A DNA stretch of 34,559 bases, taken from the NCBI GenBank assembly GCA_001579985.1, contig LRSR01006140.1, positions 1 through 34,559 on the forward strand, written 5' to 3'. Shown here in pieces: positions 30,861-34,559 of the stretch. Each line of letters opens with the position of its first letter. The first letter of the stretch is position 1. The position numbers and the translations under genes are program-made. Below the pieces are notes generated by a model, which made no database searches, was not told where the DNA came from, and was given only the letters and a program-made list of their open reading frames with translations. This stretch comes from Hypsibius dujardini. Lineage: Eukaryota; Tardigrada; Eutardigrada; Parachela; Hypsibiidae.

Positions 30861-33481
30861 TTACTGTTCAAATGGGAAATATCGAACGTTTCTGTCCAGT
30901 TGGTCGAGCCTCCCGAGGTCGTCTTCGCTGAGGGCGAAACTGAATATCTCCAGATTGTTCTGCAGATGGGGCTTGAATGTGCTCTTTGGAATGACGCATC
31001 TGCCTCGTTCGACGAGGTACCGAAGAAGAACCTACCAGAGGAAACTATTACCCTAATAAACATGAAACAGGAAAAAATGTTATGTCTTACAAAAAACATC
31101 ATGCTTTCTTACTTAATAAGTAAGGAATTTGTAAGGCGGATTTCAAACACTTTTTAAGGCTTATGTAAGGAAATTTTGTAAGGCCTTATAACCTTAATAA
31201 CCGAGAAATAAAATAAAGTAAAGTGTGCACTAGGCAGGATTCGAACCCTGTGCATCCTGATGACATGGATTTTAACTTTCCTGAAGAACACGTACATACC
31301 ACTGCACCAACACGCACATAACACAAAAGAATAATAATCGACGTTCAGTACCTTAACAATATTACTATTGGTTAAACCTAAAACTAACATTCAGTGGCAA
31401 CAATTTGATGATTTCGTTTGTTGTATATATGTTTCCGTGCCAATTGACCACTGGTCATCTTTTTCTGCTAAAAAACTATAATAATTTTCAGAGCCCGGTC
31501 TTACAACTTAAAAGCATTTATAAGACCTTACAAAAAAACTTACGAATTTTATCAGTATGGATAAAATTTATAAGGATCTAAAACATTTCATATGGCCTAC
31601 AGCAGAAAAATATAAGGTATTATGTTGGGTCATATATTTTTCCTGATATTCAAAATCTCATGTTCACTAGGGTTAATCAGACACACGAATCTTGTACGAC
31701 CGCATATAATAAGACAGATTGGCAGAGAGAGACAGTGCTGACAGACAAAGGAAGGCAGACAGAAAGAGACAAACGGACCAGCAGTCGGATAGACAGTCAG
31801 TTAGACAAACAGTCAGTTAAACAGACAGACAGACAGACAGATAGACAGACAGACAGACAGACAAACAAACAGAGGGACGCGCAGACAAACGTGCATACAG
31901 CTAAAAAAAATTTGCGACCATTATTAGTCATGCCTGTGCAGATGTGATATCCAAACGGGTTGCAATGTCTTCAACAACTGGATCATCGTGCAATATCGGA
32001 GTTCCCTCAACCTGACCCCGCCCCTTGGATCCTAAGGGTGCATAGGCAACGACTACAATTTGGTTGGCCTTGCAGAAGGCGAATAGCTCGTTCTGCATTA
32101 GATACGCGTGGGTCTCGATCTATATAGAAGAACACATCTATTAAACCTCAGTGTTAATACGCACCGGTTTTACACCACCGTTTAGCAGCAAAGGCTTCTA
32201 TACCTAGGCAATATGTACTGCCACAATGGCAACTCTTCAATACCTGTAGTACGGCTGGTTTTATGCGGCAGCTATCGAGCACGTGCTGAATCTGCTTCTG
32301 GTTAAAGTTAGACAGACCGATACTTTTCGCCAGGCCCAGGTCGACCGCCTTCTCCATCTCACGCCACATCTCGACGTGGTCTACCGCATCAAACAGCACC
32401 TTTCCGTCCTTATCAGCGGGGTACTTTGTGTCTTCGTCTATGTGAACGGACAAAAAATCGGTACAGATGACTATCGGTTGCATCAGCAAGCTACTCACCA
32501 GTGAATTTAAATCCGACTGGCCTAAAAGAAAATCATGGTAAAACGTGTAATAAACTGAAACTAACAGATAGCCAGACAGTCATACAGACAGTCAGACAGA
32601 CAAGCAGACATGCAGACAAACAAACAGAAAGACAGACAGACAGACGACAGACAGACAGACAGACATACAGACATTCAGACAGACAGACAGACAGACGGAC
32701 AGGCAGATAGTGAGGCAGAAAAGCAGACAGATATACAGACAAACAAACAGACAGACAGACAGACAAAGAGTTTTTTACCGTGCACTCACATGTGCACGAG
32801 AAAACAATCAACGAAATCTAGTTGTAAATTCTTGAGGGACTTTTTGAGGCCTTGTAGCACATGCTCCGGTCGATGAAAAGTATTCCATAACTAAAACAAA
32901 TTTTTTTACTTCAGCTGTAGGCCAAGCTAATGGATTCATTGTTTGAACGATCATCCGACCATCCAAGTTGCCACTTGTAGAACTTATGCTACAGTACCTG
33001 GATGTTGATAAACAGATACTCCCGTTTAACCACACCCTCACTGATCTTTTTCTTCAATGCCTCGCCGATTTCTCCTTCATTCCCGTAGTAGAATGCCGTG
33101 TCGATGTTTCGGTAGCCGACGTCAATGGCCATCTCAACTGCCCCTCTTACCTTACTTAATTCCTAGAAATGCGCATTTTTGGCAGACAAATTTATATTTA
33201 TATTTAAATTTCCTCTAAGGATAATGCACAATCGCACAATCAATTTACCGCAGTATTGGTCGGGCCATTTTGTAAATGAAACTGAAAATGCACCATTTTA
33301 TGAATCGTTCTGATCATTTGATGCGGGCACTGAAATTTCATAACTGAAATTTAAGATTCCTGCGTGAACTAACCTCGGATGTGCCAAGACCAATAATCGG
33401 CATCTTCAGACCGTTGTTTAGCTCGACATTCGGTATGGGGAAGGATGCCACATCGTCCGTGTCGTTTTCGGCAAAGATCAT
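30861..33481 (-). CDS. Aldo-keto reductase (AKR1-like), complete, 7 exons, altered tetrad
   Basis: AKRs are cytosolic NADPH-dependent carbonyl reductases with a (beta/alpha)8 barrel. Exons: 33481-33374, 33162-32998, 32890-32790, 32521-32499 (23 nt), 32437-32244, 32119-31934, 31031-30861. All phases fit and the total is 315 residues, the family norm. Motifs in order: [30 protein letters not shown] (Asp 57, Tyr 62), [21 protein letters not shown] (His 124), [46 protein letters not shown] and the C-terminal VRYFPFEQ. The residue before LWNT should be the catalytic Lys (TKLW) but is Gln 91. The sixth intron has no GT donor: the exon must end CAG|GCATGA. Without that GC-AG intron the frame would stop one codon later at SAQA and lose the last third of the barrel. 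Closest in flavour to arthropod 1,5-anhydrofructose reductase-like AKRs, but this is an impression. Confidence 0.9.
31225..31318 (-). repeat. tRNA-derived SINE or tRNA pseudogene
   Basis: On the minus strand TGGTGCAGTGGTA (about 31308-31296) resembles a polymerase III A box. GGGTTCGAATCC (about 31247-31236) is a perfect B box, followed by T-rich sequence. The box spacing is longer than in a normal tRNA. The T stem lacks one base (CAGGGTTCGAATCCTG), and I cannot fold a clean acceptor or anticodon arm. Not a functional tRNA as far as I can see. 'ttgtaaggccttataa' at about 31170 recurs inverted at about 31525. Confidence 0.55.
31695..31880 (+). repeat. CAGA tetranucleotide array in reductase intron 6
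   Basis: CAGA/CAGT units, pure at 31817-31863. On the transcript strand it reads CTGT. Confidence 0.9.
32565..32768 (+). repeat. CAGA tetranucleotide array in reductase intron 3
   Basis: About 50 units of CAGA with CATA/CAAA variants between the 23-nt exon and exon 3. Reads CTGT in the transcript, the same sense as the array in intron 6. Confidence 0.9.
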
Positions 33482-33807
33482 TTCACAGTGGTCGAGAGAA
33501 AAAAGTTCTCAAAAAGAATTCGCTGGGGAAGAAGAAATTCGCAATTACCCAGGTGAAAAGTTTGCAATCTTCAACTCAATCCGAAATTGAGACAATACTT
33601 TATTTAGACTTTGCAATTCAGGGATAGGAAATAGTCCCTCAGTGGACATGAAATTAAGAGGAGTATTAACGACAAATTAAACCTGCTAAAGTACACATAT
33701 CCTTCAAAATCAGAAAAAAGCTAGAAGCCAAAGCATCGGAGAAAAAGAATTAACCCCGTTGCAGGCCGGTAAAAACCCGAGGAAACTGCGCCAGCAGAGT
33801 GCGCAGT
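33482..33807. other. Upstream flank of the reductase gene
   Basis: Expected promoter region of the reductase (transcribed leftwards). Small plus-strand frames (33381-33627) overlap exon 1 as shadows. No promoter motif assigned. Confidence 0.4.
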
Positions 33808-34041
33808 GTGCAGTTTGAACTGCGCATCGCATTGTGCACCTTGAACTGCGCATCGCAGTGTGCAGTTTGAACTGCGCATCGCATTGTGCACCTTGAACTG
33901 CGCATCGCAGTGTGCACTTGGAACTGCGCATTGTAGTGTGCACTTTGAACTGCGCATTCCAGTGTGCAGTTTGAACTGCGCATTGTAGTGTCCACTTTGA
34001 ACTGCGCATCGCGCTGTGCACTTTGAACTGCGCATCGCGCT
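33808..34041. repeat. 26-bp minisatellite, nine copies
   Basis: The unit is gtgcaSttTgaactgcgcat plus six variable bases. Nine full copies fit exactly, with a partial tenth after 34041. Early copies alternate between two variants (gtgcagtttg...cgcatt and gtgcaccttg...cgcagt), indicating a 52-bp higher-order unit. The unit contains palindromes TGCGCA and, in some copies, GCAGTTTGAACTGC. Peptides with CTLRCAVQ-type repeats in the minus frames are artefacts. Confidence 0.93.
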
Positions 34042-34047
34042 GTGCAA

Positions 34048-34559
34048 TGGAGCGCAGAGGGTCCAGGCAGTGTTTTTTAAATGTGACAGTTAGGGAATAT
34101 TATAATATTTTAATATATTAGCAATAAGTTTAATTAATGTTTTATCCATATTGAAATGAACAAGTACGAAAAACGATGTGAAATGTAAATTGAAAATGGC
34201 AAAGTCTCAGAATTAATTTTAAAATTTAAATTTATTAATTATGGTATATCATTCTAATTACTATTTTAATATATTAGTTAAAATCGGAAAACGCACAAAA
34301 ACACAAATGTGTTATTAATAAGCCTTTTATGATGTTTAAAAAACACATTAGCTCCGGGGCAAAGACTGGTAAACAAAAATTTTCAATAAGGCAAAACATT
34401 CGAGCAGCGCGAACTCTTTACAAAATTTGAGCCAAAAAAAAGCTCTACGACGTTAAAAAATTTGACTCGCTTAGTGCAAGGTTTCGGCCATGCGCGTGAG
34501 CGAACAGTCAACGAGAAGATTGAGTACACTGGAGGGTCCGGGGTATGGGCAAAAGGGGC
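34048..34559. other. AT-rich sequence to the right edge
   Basis: No open frame, repeat family or RNA gene seen. 'attttaatatatta' recurs at about 34106 and 34263. Confidence 0.4.

Noticed and set aside
31225-31318. Functional tRNA gene
   Set aside because: The B box is good but the T stem lacks a base, box spacing is too long and no acceptor or anticodon arm folds.
31934-31940. Reductase C-terminus at SAQA followed by TGA
   Set aside because: The protein would lose the last barrel strands. A clean, in-phase exon with the conserved VLLR...VIPKS and RYFPFE exists at 30861-31031 and brings the length to 315.
33710-34047. Three overlapping minus-strand frames with CTLRCAVQ-like repeats
   Set aside because: A 26-bp unit cycles through all three frames. 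This is minisatellite sequence.

Overview
This window is animal nuclear DNA. Genes are split into short exons by GT-AG introns, the intergenic DNA is AT-rich, and simple repeats and small transposons are everywhere. Gene content (receptor tyrosine kinase, intraflagellar transport protein, lysosomal sulfatase, ecto-/endo-NTPase, aldo-keto reductase) and many hAT, Tc1/mariner and Harbinger-like elements suggest an invertebrate, perhaps an ecdysozoan. I cannot fix the phylum from sequence alone. Exon models were built by hand by matching splice sites, codon phase and family motifs; I could run no alignment.

Layout. (1) 1-1774: the last two coding exons of a receptor tyrosine kinase (+), with a Harbinger-like MITE just upstream. 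(2) 1800-4130: a repeat copy, a decayed Tc1/mariner element with clean ends, and an unidentified coding-like stretch. (3) 4736-5226: a possible orphan 5' exon of a sema-domain gene (+). (4) 5683-16704: a complete 20-exon IFT121/WDR35 gene (-) whose introns carry a hAT-like element, a foldback element and a nested MITE. (5) 18159-20507: a complete four-exon ENTPD5/6-type nucleoside diphosphatase (+), all three introns filled with CAGA/CTGT tetranucleotide arrays. (6) 21527-30376: a complete ten-exon arylsulfatase B-like gene (-), convergent with ENTPD, including a 37-nt exon between two hAT MITEs. (7) 30861-33481: a complete seven-exon aldo-keto reductase (-), with a 23-nt exon, a probable GC-AG intron and a Gln in place of the catalytic Lys. 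(8) 33808-34041: a 26-bp minisatellite, followed by AT-rich DNA.

The genes do not form a pathway. WDR35 serves ciliary transport, ENTPD5/6 and the sulfatase act in the secretory and lysosomal compartments, and the reductase is probably cytosolic. No operon or CRISPR structure is present. The points most worth checking are the reductase with a substituted catalytic residue, the sulfatase microexon whose splice donor is reiterated in the adjacent intron, and complementary repeat arrays flanking ENTPD exons. A nested 109-bp MITE whose empty site survives elsewhere in the window, and two related long foldback elements, are also notable.
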